Part shown: positions 33,495 to 41,213 of the stretch, piece by piece | How positions within the stretch are numbered: the first letter of the stretch is position 1 | How the letters are laid out: the number at the start of each line of letters is the position of its first letter | DNA from: Candidatus Gastranaerophilales bacterium | GTDB taxonomy: Bacteria > Cyanobacteriota > Vampirovibrionia > Gastranaerophilales > Gastranaerophilaceae | Assembly: GCA_944323995.1 (NCBI GenBank) | Contig: CALUUN010000009.1 | Coordinates: 1-53,279, forward strand | Reading direction: 5' to 3' | Length of the DNA: 53,279 bases | Translations under genes and position numbers: made by a program | The notes under the pieces: model-generated | The model's database searches: none | Told to the model about the DNA's origin: nothing | Seen by the model: the letters and a program-made list of their open reading frames with translations, nothing else

Positions 33495-34157
33495 ATGGAA
33501 AGAAACGACAATTTCTTTAACGTAAGTCCGGTGCAGTCGGTTAAGCAAAATCCGTTTACGGGTGCAAACAATTTGACCGACGAGCCCAAATCCGCCGTGT
33601 CAAATCCGGTGCATAACCGGCTTAACGGTTATGATTCGACTATCTTGAACGACAAAACGCTTCCGCAGGGTGATACCGAAAAACTGCAGCTTGAATACAA
33701 AATTTCCGAAAAACAAAAGGCACTGACTGATATTAACGGAAAAATTAAAAACGCGGAACTTTACGGAACCCAGAACGAAGTTTTGAGCCTGCGCGTTCGT
33801 AAACAGCGGCTGGAACAGGAATTGTTTGAACTTAACCGTGAATTTGCCAAATCAAAAAAAGGCATAAGAACCTTGACCGGCGAGGTTATTGAACTTCCGT
33901 GGATAAGAAAAGCGCAGACATTTTTGTCGCGAAATGTGCTTGCAAAAGTTTCTAAAAAATTCAATTCAATAGTGTTTCTGGGAGATTCGCTTGAAAAACT
34001 TTCCGCAATAAACAAAAGCGTGGATGCGCTTGTTGAAATGCGGGTTCCGTACGGCGAAAAAAATGACAATTACGAAAAACTTACCGACTATCTTTATCAG
34101 GCAAACCGGCTCCATTCGCAAATTTCACAGACGCTCGGCAACATGAAACAGAAATAG
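33495..34157 (+). CDS. Hypothetical coiled-coil protein
   Basis: This 220-residue protein has a low-complexity Asn/Pro-rich start (MERNDNFFNVSPVQSVKQNPF) and a long helix with Lys/Glu/Leu heptads (about 60-120: KLQLEYKISEKQKALTDINGKI and further) likely to form a coiled coil. A second helical part follows to the end (KLTDYLYQANRLHSQISQTLG). No signal peptide or membrane helix is seen. I do not recognise the family. Confidence 0.6.
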   Translation: MERNDNFFNVSPVQSVKQNPFTGANNLTDEPKSAVSNPVHNRLNGYDSTILNDKTLPQGDTEKLQLEYKISEKQKALTDINGKIKNAELYGTQNEVLSLRVRKQRLEQELFELNREFAKSKKGIRTLTGEVIELPWIRKAQTFLSRNVLAKVSKKFNSIVFLGDSLEKLSAINKSVDALVEMRVPYGEKNDNYEKLTDYLYQANRLHSQISQTLGNMKQK

Positions 34158-34216
34158 GCATTTACAAGCGCTTATTTTTGTCATACAATTTTCTCATAAA
34201 GTTTTAAGGAGAAAAT

Positions 34217-35680
34217 ATGAACGAGCTTTTAAAAAAATCGGCAGCCGAACAAAGCAAAGCATTGAAAAATAAAGAAGTTTCCGCCGTTGAATTGACAAAT
34301 GCGGCGTTTGAAAGAATAGCGGAAGTTGACGACAAACTCGGTGCGTTCAATTCATTGACGCGCGAAACCGCACTTGAAACCGCTAAAAAAGTTGATGAAA
34401 AAATAGCAAAAGGTGAAGAATTACCCCTTCTGGCAGGTGTTCCGCTTGCCTTGAAAGATAATATGAACCTTATAGGTTCAAAAACAACCGCGTCAAGCAA
34501 AATTCTTGAGAATTTTGTATCGCCTTTCAACGCAACAATAACCGAAAAACTTCTTCATAATCTGGTTCCGATTTTGGGAAAAGCAAACTTAGATGAATTT
34601 GCTATGGGTTCTTCAAACGAAAACTCCGCATTCAAAAAAGTTCATAACCCCTGGGATTTGAAAAAAGTTCCGGGCGGCTCCTCGGGCGGTTCTGCAGCAA
34701 GTGTTGCAGCGTGTGAGGTTACGCTTTCACTCGGTTCGGATACCGGCGGTTCAATCCGTCTGCCGGCGTCTTTTTGCGGAATTGTGGGGATGAAACCGAC
34801 TTACGGCCGTGTTTCCAGATACGGTTTGATTGCGTTTGCGTCGTCTTTAGACCAGATAGGCCCGTTTGCAAGAACGGTTGAAGATGCCGCTAACCTGCTT
34901 GAAGTTATTGCAGGGCATGACCCGAAAGATTCAACTTCATTAAACCTGCCCGTTGAACATTATGCAGACAGTCTGAACAATGATATTAAAGGTTTAAAAG
35001 TAGGCGTTATAAAAGAACTTATGTCGGAAGGTTTGTCCGAAGATGTTCAAAAGGCTATGCAGGCTGCCGTTGAATGTTACAAAAAATTGGGCGCTGAAAT
35101 TGTCGAAATTTCCCTGCCGAATTTGAAACACTCTATCGGAATTTATTATATCCTTGCAACGGCTGAATGTTCTTCAAACCTTGCAAGATTTGACGGCGTA
35201 AGATACGGTTACAGAACACCTGATGCAAAAAATCTTATGGAAATGTATACCAGAACCCGTGCCGAAGGTTTCGGCCCCGAAGTTAAACGCCGTATAATGC
35301 TCGGAACTTATGCATTGAGTTCCGGCTATTATGATGCTTATTACAAAAAAGCCCAGCAAATGAGAGCACTCGTAACCCAAGATTTTATTGAAGCGTTCAA
35401 AAAAGCGGATATACTGATTTCTCCGACATGCCCGAACACCGCATTTGAACTCGGTGCAAAATCCAACGACCCGCTGGCAATGTATTTGACCGATATTGCA
35501 ACAATCAGTGCAAACCTTGCAGGGATTCCGGGTATGAGCGTTCCGGCAGGATTCGACAAAGACGGCATGCCAATCGGCTTGCAAATCCTTGCACCTCAAT
35601 TGCAGGAAGCAAAATTGTTCAATGCCGCTCACAAGTTTGAACGTGCAAATAATTACTATACAAAACTGGCAAATATTTAA
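34217..35680 (+). CDS. gatA: Glutamyl-tRNA(Gln)/aspartyl-tRNA(Asn) amidotransferase subunit A
   Basis: GatA supplies ammonia from glutamine for the GatCAB complex, which converts Glu-tRNA(Gln) to Gln-tRNA(Gln). The 487-residue protein has the amidase-signature triad Lys80, Ser155 and Ser179 (LALKDN, PGGSSGGSA, SDTGGSIRLP), and family blocks GMKPTYGRVSRYGLIAFASS and LDQIGP. The size is normal. AAGGAG is 7 nt before the ATG. gatB and gatC are not in the window; hepT lies 12 bp downstream. Confidence 0.97.
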   Translation: MNELLKKSAAEQSKALKNKEVSAVELTNAAFERIAEVDDKLGAFNSLTRETALETAKKVDEKIAKGEELPLLAGVPLALKDNMNLIGSKTTASSKILENFVSPFNATITEKLLHNLVPILGKANLDEFAMGSSNENSAFKKVHNPWDLKKVPGGSSGGSAASVAACEVTLSLGSDTGGSIRLPASFCGIVGMKPTYGRVSRYGLIAFASSLDQIGPFARTVEDAANLLEVIAGHDPKDSTSLNLPVEHYADSLNNDIKGLKVGVIKELMSEGLSEDVQKAMQAAVECYKKLGAEIVEISLPNLKHSIGIYYILATAECSSNLARFDGVRYGYRTPDAKNLMEMYTRTRAEGFGPEVKRRIMLGTYALSSGYYDAYYKKAQQMRALVTQDFIEAFKKADILISPTCPNTAFELGAKSNDPLAMYLTDIATISANLAGIPGMSVPAGFDKDGMPIGLQILAPQLQEAKLFNAAHKFERANNYYTKLANI

Positions 35681-35692
35681 CGGAGTCTTTAT

Positions 35693-36106
35693 ATGACAAT
35701 CAATACGGAATATCTTGAAAGGTGTATTGAAACTCTTGAAAAATCATACGAACTTATAAAAAAATCAGAAGAAGGTTCAATTGATTACGAAATATACAGA
35801 AACGCGCTTGTGAAAGGTTTTGAAATAACTCTGGAACAGAGCGGAAAACTGTTGAGAAAAAGACTCGCACCGTTTTTTGCAAGCAAAAAAGCGGTTGATA
35901 CGTTAGTGTTTAAGGATTTGTTCAGACATGCCCTCAAGCACTCGCTTTTGAATGAAGATGAAGTAAACCGCTGGATGAAATACCGGGATAATCGTAACAA
36001 CACCGCACATGATTACGGCAAGGCTTTTGCGGAAGAAACATTATCGCTTATGGATAATTTTTTACAAGACGTATATCACCTGAAAGATATTATAAATAAT
36101 GGCTGA
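35693..36106 (+). CDS. hepT: HepT-like HEPN ribonuclease toxin (type VII toxin-antitoxin)
   Basis: This 137-residue helical protein belongs to the HI0074/HEPN family. Its active-site motif RX4HXY is R101-NNTA-H106-D-Y108 in the sequence YRDNRNNTAHDYG. In characterised systems HepT cleaves RNA and is inactivated by MntA-mediated AMPylation of the Tyr in this motif. It overlaps mntA by 8 bp. The pair sits directly after gatA, so it may share that transcript. HepT proteins were earlier called nucleotidyltransferase substrate-binding proteins. Confidence 0.85.
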   Translation: MTINTEYLERCIETLEKSYELIKKSEEGSIDYEIYRNALVKGFEITLEQSGKLLRKRLAPFFASKKAVDTLVFKDLFRHALKHSLLNEDEVNRWMKYRDNRNNTAHDYGKAFAEETLSLMDNFLQDVYHLKDIINNG

Positions 36107-36401
36107 ATTGTTTATTAAACCGGAATATTTAAAAATGCTTACCGACATATTTGATTCCTATTGTCCGAATGCTGTAATCTGGGCTTACGGAAGCAGACTA
36201 AAAGGCGATGCGCACGAAGGCAGCGACCTTGACCTTGTAGTGAAAGATTTTAACTCAAAAGATGCAGGACTTTTTGAGTTGAGAGAATTAATATCGGAAA
36301 GTAATGTGCCGTTTCTTGTTGATATAAACGAATTTGACAGGTTGCCCGAGTCTTTTAAAGACGAAATTAAAAAAGAATATGTTGTAATCTACGGCAAATA
36401 A
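36099..36401 (+). CDS. mntA: MntA-like minimal nucleotidyltransferase antitoxin
   Basis: This 100-residue protein has the minimal nucleotidyltransferase motif GSX10DXD (G31-S32, D43, D45 in WAYGSRLKGDAHEGSDLDLV). A third acidic residue is probably in FLVDINEFD. Such proteins AMPylate their cognate HepT. The ATG lies inside the end of hepT (8-bp overlap), implying translational coupling. It is of the usual size. Confidence 0.86.
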   Translation: MAELFIKPEYLKMLTDIFDSYCPNAVIWAYGSRLKGDAHEGSDLDLVVKDFNSKDAGLFELRELISESNVPFLVDINEFDRLPESFKDEIKKEYVVIYGK

Positions 36402-36440
36402 ATCTATTATTTATACGATTGATTTTTAAAGAAAAACTAT

Positions 36441-36446
36441 TAAAAT
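36441..36446 (+). promoter_or_regulatory. -10 box of leaderless gene 36453-37016
   Basis: TAAAAT ends 6 nt before the ATG at 36453. An AAGG lies only 2 nt before the ATG, too close to serve as a ribosome binding site. Confidence 0.5.
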
Positions 36447-36452
36447 AAGGTT

Positions 36453-37016
36453 ATGAAGAAAATTTTTGTAACCTTATTTTTAATATTATTTGCTTCCGCC
36501 GTAATGGCCCAAGATGTCGACTACGAACAAATATACCGCGATTTGCCCTTGCCGACGCATGAATACGTTCACGGCATAGATCCCGGGGAATTTTATGACA
36601 TGAAAGATACTTCCTGGTCGCCTTATCCGCTGTTCAGGCTCACCGGGCCGCTGTTTTTCAAAACAATTACAATAGAGCCGGGTTATTATCTTTTGACACC
36701 GAGAGAACACGAAGGCAAATGGTATATGCTCTTTAAGGTTCAGGGAAAAATCAAGTACATAATCCCTGTCTATGAAAGAGATATTACACCGGAATTTTTC
36801 TACGATGAAAACCTGCCGAAACCCAAATTAACCTGGTCGCAGAGAGTTCATATTAAGTTTTTGGATTTTGTCGGCAAACATTTCCAAAATTCAAAACGCA
36901 AACCCGCCCCGCAAACTTATCTTGAAGCAACCGACCTTGATAATAACTTTTTGTCGCTTGTTGTATACTGGGGTGCGCACAGATACTATATGATCTTCAG
37001 AACGGTTTCTTTGTAA
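36453..37016 (+). CDS. Exported hypothetical protein
   Basis: This 187-residue protein has a signal peptide (1-19, cut after AVMA; MKKIFVTLFLILFASAVMAQ) and an aromatic-rich beta-type domain with FRLTGPLFFKTITIEPGYYLL, TPREHEGKWYMLFKVQGKIKYIIPVYE and a YLEATDLDNNFLSLVVYW-like end. It probably resides in the periplasm or envelope. I do not recognise the family. It has its own -10 box and no obvious operon partner. Confidence 0.65.
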   Translation: MKKIFVTLFLILFASAVMAQDVDYEQIYRDLPLPTHEYVHGIDPGEFYDMKDTSWSPYPLFRLTGPLFFKTITIEPGYYLLTPREHEGKWYMLFKVQGKIKYIIPVYERDITPEFFYDENLPKPKLTWSQRVHIKFLDFVGKHFQNSKRKPAPQTYLEATDLDNNFLSLVVYWGAHRYYMIFRTVSL

Positions 37017-37155
37017 GATTAATTTATTATTCCTATTTCATGGCTTTGTATTTGCCCGTTAGTATGAATTTGACATAGGTAATTTCAGCAAGATAGAAAG
37101 AAGTATTAACAGCTGCAGTCTTATTACGGCATAAAAATTGTCAGAGGACGCCGGT
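37017..37155. other. Short intergenic stretch
   Basis: TTGACA at 37070-37075 could be a -35 box for the short ORF or RNA downstream, but no convincing -10 lies 17 bp on. Otherwise I see nothing. Confidence 0.3.
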
Positions 37156-37227
37156 ATGAAGTTGTGCAAATTTGCGAAATCACTTGAAGAAAAACTCGGC
37201 GGTAATTTTAAATTGATTGATGAATAA
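37156..37227 (+). CDS. Possible 23-residue small protein
   Basis: The ORF reads MKLCKFAKSLEEKLGGNFKLI plus DE. It has AGAGGA about 9 nt before the ATG and ends in a strong terminator. A short cytoplasmic protein with an amphipathic helix is possible. It may instead be part of a non-coding transcript. Without homologues its reality is uncertain. Confidence 0.35.
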   Translation: MKLCKFAKSLEEKLGGNFKLIDE

Positions 37228-37253
37228 AGGCTAAACGTTGTTGTTTAGCCTTT
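37226..37253. terminator. Terminator near 37240
   Basis: AAAGGCTAAAC and GTTTAGCCTTT pair around GTTGTT. It can end transcripts from the plus strand (short ORF) and from the minus strand (gene 37259-37633). Confidence 0.8.
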
Positions 37254-37258
37254 ATCGT

Positions 37259-37633
37259 TTATTCTTCATCATCGTCGGAATCTTCGGTTTTAATTTTATC
37301 CACAACCATTTTGGCCATTTCTTTTGCAATTAGGTGCTGGGTAGCCTCAGGGCAGTTTTGAAGCATGTTCATGGCTGTTCTTAAGGTTGTATCAATATCG
37401 TACCAGCGGCCTTTTCTGTTGTCGTCAAGACCTGAACCTACCGCGTTAATAATGTCCTCAACCGCTTCGTATTTTTCTTCTTCAATGTTGTGTTCAATAA
37501 TAATTTTGATTAAATTCAAAGCAATTCTGATTTGTGTCTGATCGTCGCTGTGTTCAAGCGTGCGTACCGCCTGCGATAACACAGGGTCTTTGTCATACCA
37601 GCGTCTTTGTTGATTACTGTACTCTTCTTTCAT
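37259..37633 (-). CDS. RWYD-repeat protein 1
   Basis: This 124-residue protein holds two copies of a motif: RRWYDKDPVLSQAVRTLE (about 10-27) and GRWYDIDTTLRTAMNML (about 76-92). Each is followed by a helix, and the tail is acidic (KTEDSDDDEE). A paralogue with the same two-motif layout is at 49990-50331. The family is not one I can name. The repeats suggest a small domain of about 60 residues. The gene begins 13 bp beyond fixX on the same strand, so it may end that operon. Confidence 0.7.
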   Translation of the reverse strand: MKEEYSNQQRRWYDKDPVLSQAVRTLEHSDDQTQIRIALNLIKIIIEHNIEEEKYEAVEDIINAVGSGLDDNRKGRWYDIDTTLRTAMNMLQNCPEATQHLIAKEMAKMVVDKIKTEDSDDDEE

Positions 37634-37646
37634 TTCCGCATCTCCT

Positions 37647-37937
37647 TTATCCTAATTTGAACGTAACTCCTTTTGTGCCTTTCGGGTATTCCCATTTGAG
37701 AGTATGCTTTGTGCAGGCAATTCTGCAGGCACCGCATTCAAGACAGTTCTCAAAATTTACAATGAGCTTTTGATGAACCTCATCCCACTCATAAACATTG
37801 GCGGGACAAACAAATGTGCAGGTTCTGTTTTCGCAGGTTTTGCAGGCCTCGTTATCCGGAACCAAATGGGAAACTTTATCAGGTGTGTATTTTACCGTAA
37901 ATAATTTGTCTTCTAGTACCATTTCAGGATACTCCAT
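37647..37937 (-). CDS. fixX: Ferredoxin-like protein FixX
   Basis: This 96-residue protein is a FixX-type ferredoxin. It has CKTCENRTCTFVCP and NCLECGACRIACT cysteine clusters, and an ending GTKGVTFKLG typical of FixX. FixX is the electron-transfer partner of FixC. It overlaps fixC by 25 bp, as expected for a translationally coupled pair. Confidence 0.9.
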   Translation of the reverse strand: MEYPEMVLEDKLFTVKYTPDKVSHLVPDNEACKTCENRTCTFVCPANVYEWDEVHQKLIVNFENCLECGACRIACTKHTLKWEYPKGTKGVTFKLG

Positions 37938-39220
37938 AAAAGTTTTATGCCGTGCAGAACATCACTTACGATATTAGCAAATTTTCTCTCTTTTACAAAG
38001 GTTTTTACAAAATCGTAATATTTTTTGCGCTTCGGAATACTGTCGACAGACGTAAACATTTTGAAAAATGCATTAATCGTTCTTAAATAATAATCAAGAA
38101 ATGCATCGCTTTTTTTATGCGCAATGTCCATTAAATCTTTGTAAGTATTCAAATCTTTCATTACAAAAGAATTTTTAAGTTTTTCTTCGTAAGTGTAAAG
38201 CGATTTTGCGGAAAAATCATTTTTATTTAACGCTTCAATTGCGGTTTCGCCGGCCAATTTTCCGCTTATCATGGCAAGGTTGGTGCCTTCCCAGTGAAGA
38301 TTATTCACAAGCATTGCTGCGTCACCTGCTATCATAACCCCGTTTGATGAAAGTTTCGGGATTTTTTTATAGCCGCCCTCCGGAATCAAATGCGCCGAAT
38401 ATTCCTCAAGAACACCGTCTTTTATTAAAGGCGCGATTGTCGGATGAGTTTTTAAATTTTCCAACAAATCATACGGTCTTATACCGCGTTCAACAAGTTC
38501 GTTCAAGGTTATTCCGAGGCCGATTGTAACTGAATTTTGGTTTGTATACATAAATGCAAGCCCGAGCATCCCGAGCATAGGCCCGCCGAAAATCTCATAA
38601 ATACAGCCTTCATCGTCTGAAATATTAAATCTGTCGTTAATTTTTTCTTTATCAAGTTTTATAACCTCTTTAACGCTCAGGGCAACATCTTTCGGCTGAA
38701 TATCTTCTCTGAGACCGATTTGTTTTGCAAGCAGAGAATTGACCCCGTCCGCCAGAACCACAATATCCGCATAATAATCTTCCAGCTCTGTTTTGACTCC
38801 GACAACTTTGCCGTTATCTGTCAAAAGTTCCCGCACTACTGTTTTTTCAACAAGGTATACGCCTGATTTTTTTGCCTGTTCCGCCATCCAGCGGTCAAAT
38901 TTGCCGCGGATAACCGTATAGCTTCCGGCGGTTTCTGTTTTATTTTTATACGAAATAACGGTTGAATCATTTTCACCGAGAATTGCGAATTTGTGTTCAA
39001 CATTGCGTCTTTCAAGCGGGGCTGCGGTTTCAAAATCCGGAAAAATTTCCTTTGTCGGCTGTGTGTAAATTGCGCCGCCGAATACATTTTTACTGCCCGC
39101 AAAACTTCCGCGTTCAATTAATACAACCTTTTTGCCGGCTCTTGCAATCGTGATTGCGCAGGCAATCCCCGCAGGCCCTGCTCCGACAACTATTACGTCT
39201 GTTTTATTACTCTCTGCCAT
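37913..39220 (-). CDS. fixC: Electron-transfer flavoprotein-quinone oxidoreductase-like FixC
   Basis: This 435-residue FAD protein has a GxGxxG dinucleotide motif at its N-terminus (DVIVVGAGPAGIACAI), a FGGAIYTQP-like block, and a second FAD-binding region (GVMIAGDAAMLVNNLHWEG). It resembles FixC of nitrogen-fixing and bifurcating systems. I set the start at MAESNKTD because a TATAAT box ends 6 nt before this ATG. It pairs with fixX; no fixA or fixB is in the window. The system may carry electrons from another flavoprotein to quinone or ferredoxin. Confidence 0.9.
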   Translation of the reverse strand: MAESNKTDVIVVGAGPAGIACAITIARAGKKVVLIERGSFAGSKNVFGGAIYTQPTKEIFPDFETAAPLERRNVEHKFAILGENDSTVISYKNKTETAGSYTVIRGKFDRWMAEQAKKSGVYLVEKTVVRELLTDNGKVVGVKTELEDYYADIVVLADGVNSLLAKQIGLREDIQPKDVALSVKEVIKLDKEKINDRFNISDDEGCIYEIFGGPMLGMLGLAFMYTNQNSVTIGLGITLNELVERGIRPYDLLENLKTHPTIAPLIKDGVLEEYSAHLIPEGGYKKIPKLSSNGVMIAGDAAMLVNNLHWEGTNLAMISGKLAGETAIEALNKNDFSAKSLYTYEEKLKNSFVMKDLNTYKDLMDIAHKKSDAFLDYYLRTINAFFKMFTSVDSIPKRKKYYDFVKTFVKERKFANIVSDVLHGIKLLWSILKWY

Positions 39221-39226
39221 TCTAAT

Positions 39227-39232
39227 ATTATA
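39227..39232 (-). promoter_or_regulatory. -10 box of leaderless fixC
   Basis: TATAAT on the minus strand ends 6 nt before the ATG at 39220, which decides the start. Confidence 0.55.
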
Positions 39233-39251
39233 CACTAAATTTTATTCGTTG

Positions 39252-39257
39252 TAAAAT
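39252..39257 (+). promoter_or_regulatory. -10 box of leaderless rsmD
   Basis: TAAAAT ends 7 nt before the ATG at 39265, with no Shine-Dalgarno sequence. It is divergent from the fixC promoter. Confidence 0.5.
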
Positions 39258-39264
39258 AGTTAAT

Positions 39265-39780
39265 ATGATTATAACCGCAGGAAAATATAAGGGACAGAAA
39301 ATTACCGCACCGGATGAGAACATTACCCGCCCGACTCTATCTAAAGTGAGAATGAGCGTTTTTAATACTTTGCAGGCTTTGATTGATTTTGAGGGGAAAA
39401 GTTTTCTTGACATGTACGCAGGTTCCGGAATTATGGGGCTTGAGGCAATTTCCAGAGGGTTTAAATCCGCTCTTGCCATAGAAAAGAATCCTAAAGCCGC
39501 GGCCATCGTAAAAAATAATTTCAAAAAATTCCCTGATGCCCCTTCGCTGTTCGTCGGTGACAGCCTTAAAATTGTTCAAAGATTTAATGAAAAATTCGAC
39601 GTAATTTATATTGATCCGCCTTATTTTTCTGAAATTTACGAAAAAAGCCTTGATGCAGTGAAAAATATCGCGTCAAATATTGTAATACTCGAACATGCCG
39701 GAAAAGTCGATGTTTCCGGTTTTAATCCGATTAAACAGAAAAAATACGGCGATAAATTCATAACATTTTTATCCGTATAA
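39265..39780 (+). CDS. rsmD: 16S rRNA m2G966 methyltransferase RsmD
   Basis: RsmD methylates G966 of 16S rRNA. The 171-residue protein has GKYKGQKITAP, RPTLSKVRMSVFNTLQ, the SAM-binding motif LDMYAGSGIMGLEAISRG and the catalytic DPPY in IYIDPPYF. Length and motif order match the family. It is divergent from fixC and converges on the HU gene through a shared terminator. Confidence 0.93.
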   Translation: MIITAGKYKGQKITAPDENITRPTLSKVRMSVFNTLQALIDFEGKSFLDMYAGSGIMGLEAISRGFKSALAIEKNPKAAAIVKNNFKKFPDAPSLFVGDSLKIVQRFNEKFDVIYIDPPYFSEIYEKSLDAVKNIASNIVILEHAGKVDVSGFNPIKQKKYGDKFITFLSV

Positions 39781-39810
39781 AAAAACACCTGCCGTCAGAC
39801 AGGTGTTTTT
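39781..39810. terminator. Bidirectional terminator between rsmD and HU
   Basis: AAAAACACCTG and CAGGTGTTTTT pair around an 8-nt loop, with T runs on both strands. Confidence 0.88.
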
Positions 39811-39828
39811 CAAAATTCCTTAAAAGAA

Positions 39829-40101
39829 CTATTTTACTAATTCTTTGAATTTTTTGCCTGCAGAGAATGCAGGAACTGTTTTAGCAGCAATTTTCAATAC
39901 TGCACCAGTTTGCGGGTTTCTGCCGGTTCTGGCAGCTCTTTTGCGCGGTTCAAAAGTACCGAAGCCTACCAAAGTTACTTTTTTGCCTTTAGCAACTGTT
40001 TTTTGGATAGTTTCTAAAGTAGCTGCAATAACATCAGCAGATGCTTTTTGTGAAACTTTTGCTTTTTTTGATACTTCTTTTACTAATTCTTCTTTGTTCA
40101 T
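39829..40101 (-). CDS. hup: HU family DNA-binding protein
   Basis: HU is a small histone-like protein that bends DNA. The 90-residue protein starts MNKEELVKEVSKKAKVSQKA and has VTLVGFGTFEPRKRAARTGRNP, the DNA-binding beta arm. I chose this ATG because AGGAGG lies 7 nt upstream and the extension upstream is not HU-like. A TGT-TATAAT -10 box (40183-40188) suggests a 5' leader of about 75 nt, unlike the many leaderless genes here. Confidence 0.95.
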   Translation of the reverse strand: MNKEELVKEVSKKAKVSQKASADVIAATLETIQKTVAKGKKVTLVGFGTFEPRKRAARTGRNPQTGAVLKIAAKTVPAFSAGKKFKELVK

Positions 40102-40306
40102 TACGAACCTCCTTCTTCCTTTTCGCCTACGGTAAAAAGAAACCATTTTCTCTCCGCATGCTCGTGTATCTCGACAAAACTTATTATAACACTTTTTTTG
40201 GTTTTGGCAAGCCCTTTTTCAAATTTTTTTTAAATATATTGTGCTTATGCGCCTTAATATGGTGCCAAAACCCGCACAGGGCAAGCGTTTTTGCCGCCAA
40301 AAACTT

Positions 40307-41179
40307 TTAATGATAGTATTCGGGATTTATACGGGCAAACTTAACATTTTTGTAAAAATATTGTAAAATTTGGTATGCATTATAGCCCTGTTTTGCAAGA
40401 TTATTGGCGCCATGCTGTGACATGCCGACTCCATGTCCGTTTTTCTTTACATTATCGTCATAAGACGGAACCGAACGTATAAACGGCAAATCGCTTCCCC
40501 ATGCTGCGGATGCGTTTATTGTCTGACCGCCTGCAGAAGCTGAATAGTATGCGGGGATAATTTTTAAATCATATATTAATACAATTCCTTTTGTTTCATC
40601 GACAATACCGTTTGTTTTTGCGGTTTCTGCCGAGGCTCCGCCGTAAACTTGATCTTCGGTTGTATCGTTTAAATCGTATCCGAATTTGGCGCGTTTGCCG
40701 AGATTTGCCAGTGCAAAACTTCTTGCCGCAACCGCTTGCGCTTTAAGGGCTTCGGGTTCCCATCCCGACGGCATCTCGGACGGCAAAACACCTTTTATGT
40801 AATCTTCTATATTAACGTCATTTATTACGGTTAATCTGCCGTCTTTGTTCTGTATCATAAGGTTTCCGCGGTACCATTTGTTTTTGACGCTTACAAACCC
40901 TTGCTGTTCGGTTTTTAAAACCACGTTATCGCTGTCGATTTTGTAATATTTCCCGTTATATTTTATTGCAATTTTATTTCTGTAAGGCCGGACTTCATAA
41001 CCCTTCATTGCTTCAAGCGCACAAACACTTCTGTTTGTGTTTGCATCAATTATAACAGCGCTTGTACTTGCGCCGACGCCTATTTCTTTTACGGCTGTTT
41101 GAAGCCCTATTTTTATGGCATAAGACGGCGCAAACAGATTTATTATAAATACCGCAAGTATTATCAAAATCTTTTTCAT
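40307..41179 (-). CDS. SpoIID/LytB-domain protein
   Basis: This 290-residue exported protein has a signal peptide (1-21, SYA) and a SpoIID/LytB domain. Signatures are EDYIKGVLPSEMPSGWEPEALKAQAVAARSF-type text (DYIKGVLPSEMP, LKAQAVAARSFAL), YYSASAGGQT and GHGVGMSQHGA. SpoIID-type proteins are lytic transglycosylases acting on peptidoglycan. Despite the name this does not imply sporulation; cyanobacterial-type bacteria have them too. A TGA-TATAAT box ends 6 nt before the ATG. Confidence 0.9.
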   Translation of the reverse strand: MKKILIILAVFIINLFAPSYAIKIGLQTAVKEIGVGASTSAVIIDANTNRSVCALEAMKGYEVRPYRNKIAIKYNGKYYKIDSDNVVLKTEQQGFVSVKNKWYRGNLMIQNKDGRLTVINDVNIEDYIKGVLPSEMPSGWEPEALKAQAVAARSFALANLGKRAKFGYDLNDTTEDQVYGGASAETAKTNGIVDETKGIVLIYDLKIIPAYYSASAGGQTINASAAWGSDLPFIRSVPSYDDNVKKNGHGVGMSQHGANNLAKQGYNAYQILQYFYKNVKFARINPEYYH

Positions 41180-41185
41180 ACAGCC

Positions 41186-41191
41186 ATTATA
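41186..41191 (-). promoter_or_regulatory. Extended -10 of leaderless SpoIID-like gene
   Basis: TGA-TATAAT on the minus strand ends 6 nt before the ATG at 41179. Confidence 0.6.
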
Positions 41192-41213
41192 TCATATTTA
41201 AGCGATATAATGC

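Noticed and set aside
40307-41179. Evidence for sporulation from SpoIID
   Set aside because: SpoIID/LytB proteins occur in many non-sporulating bacteria, and no other sporulation gene is present.
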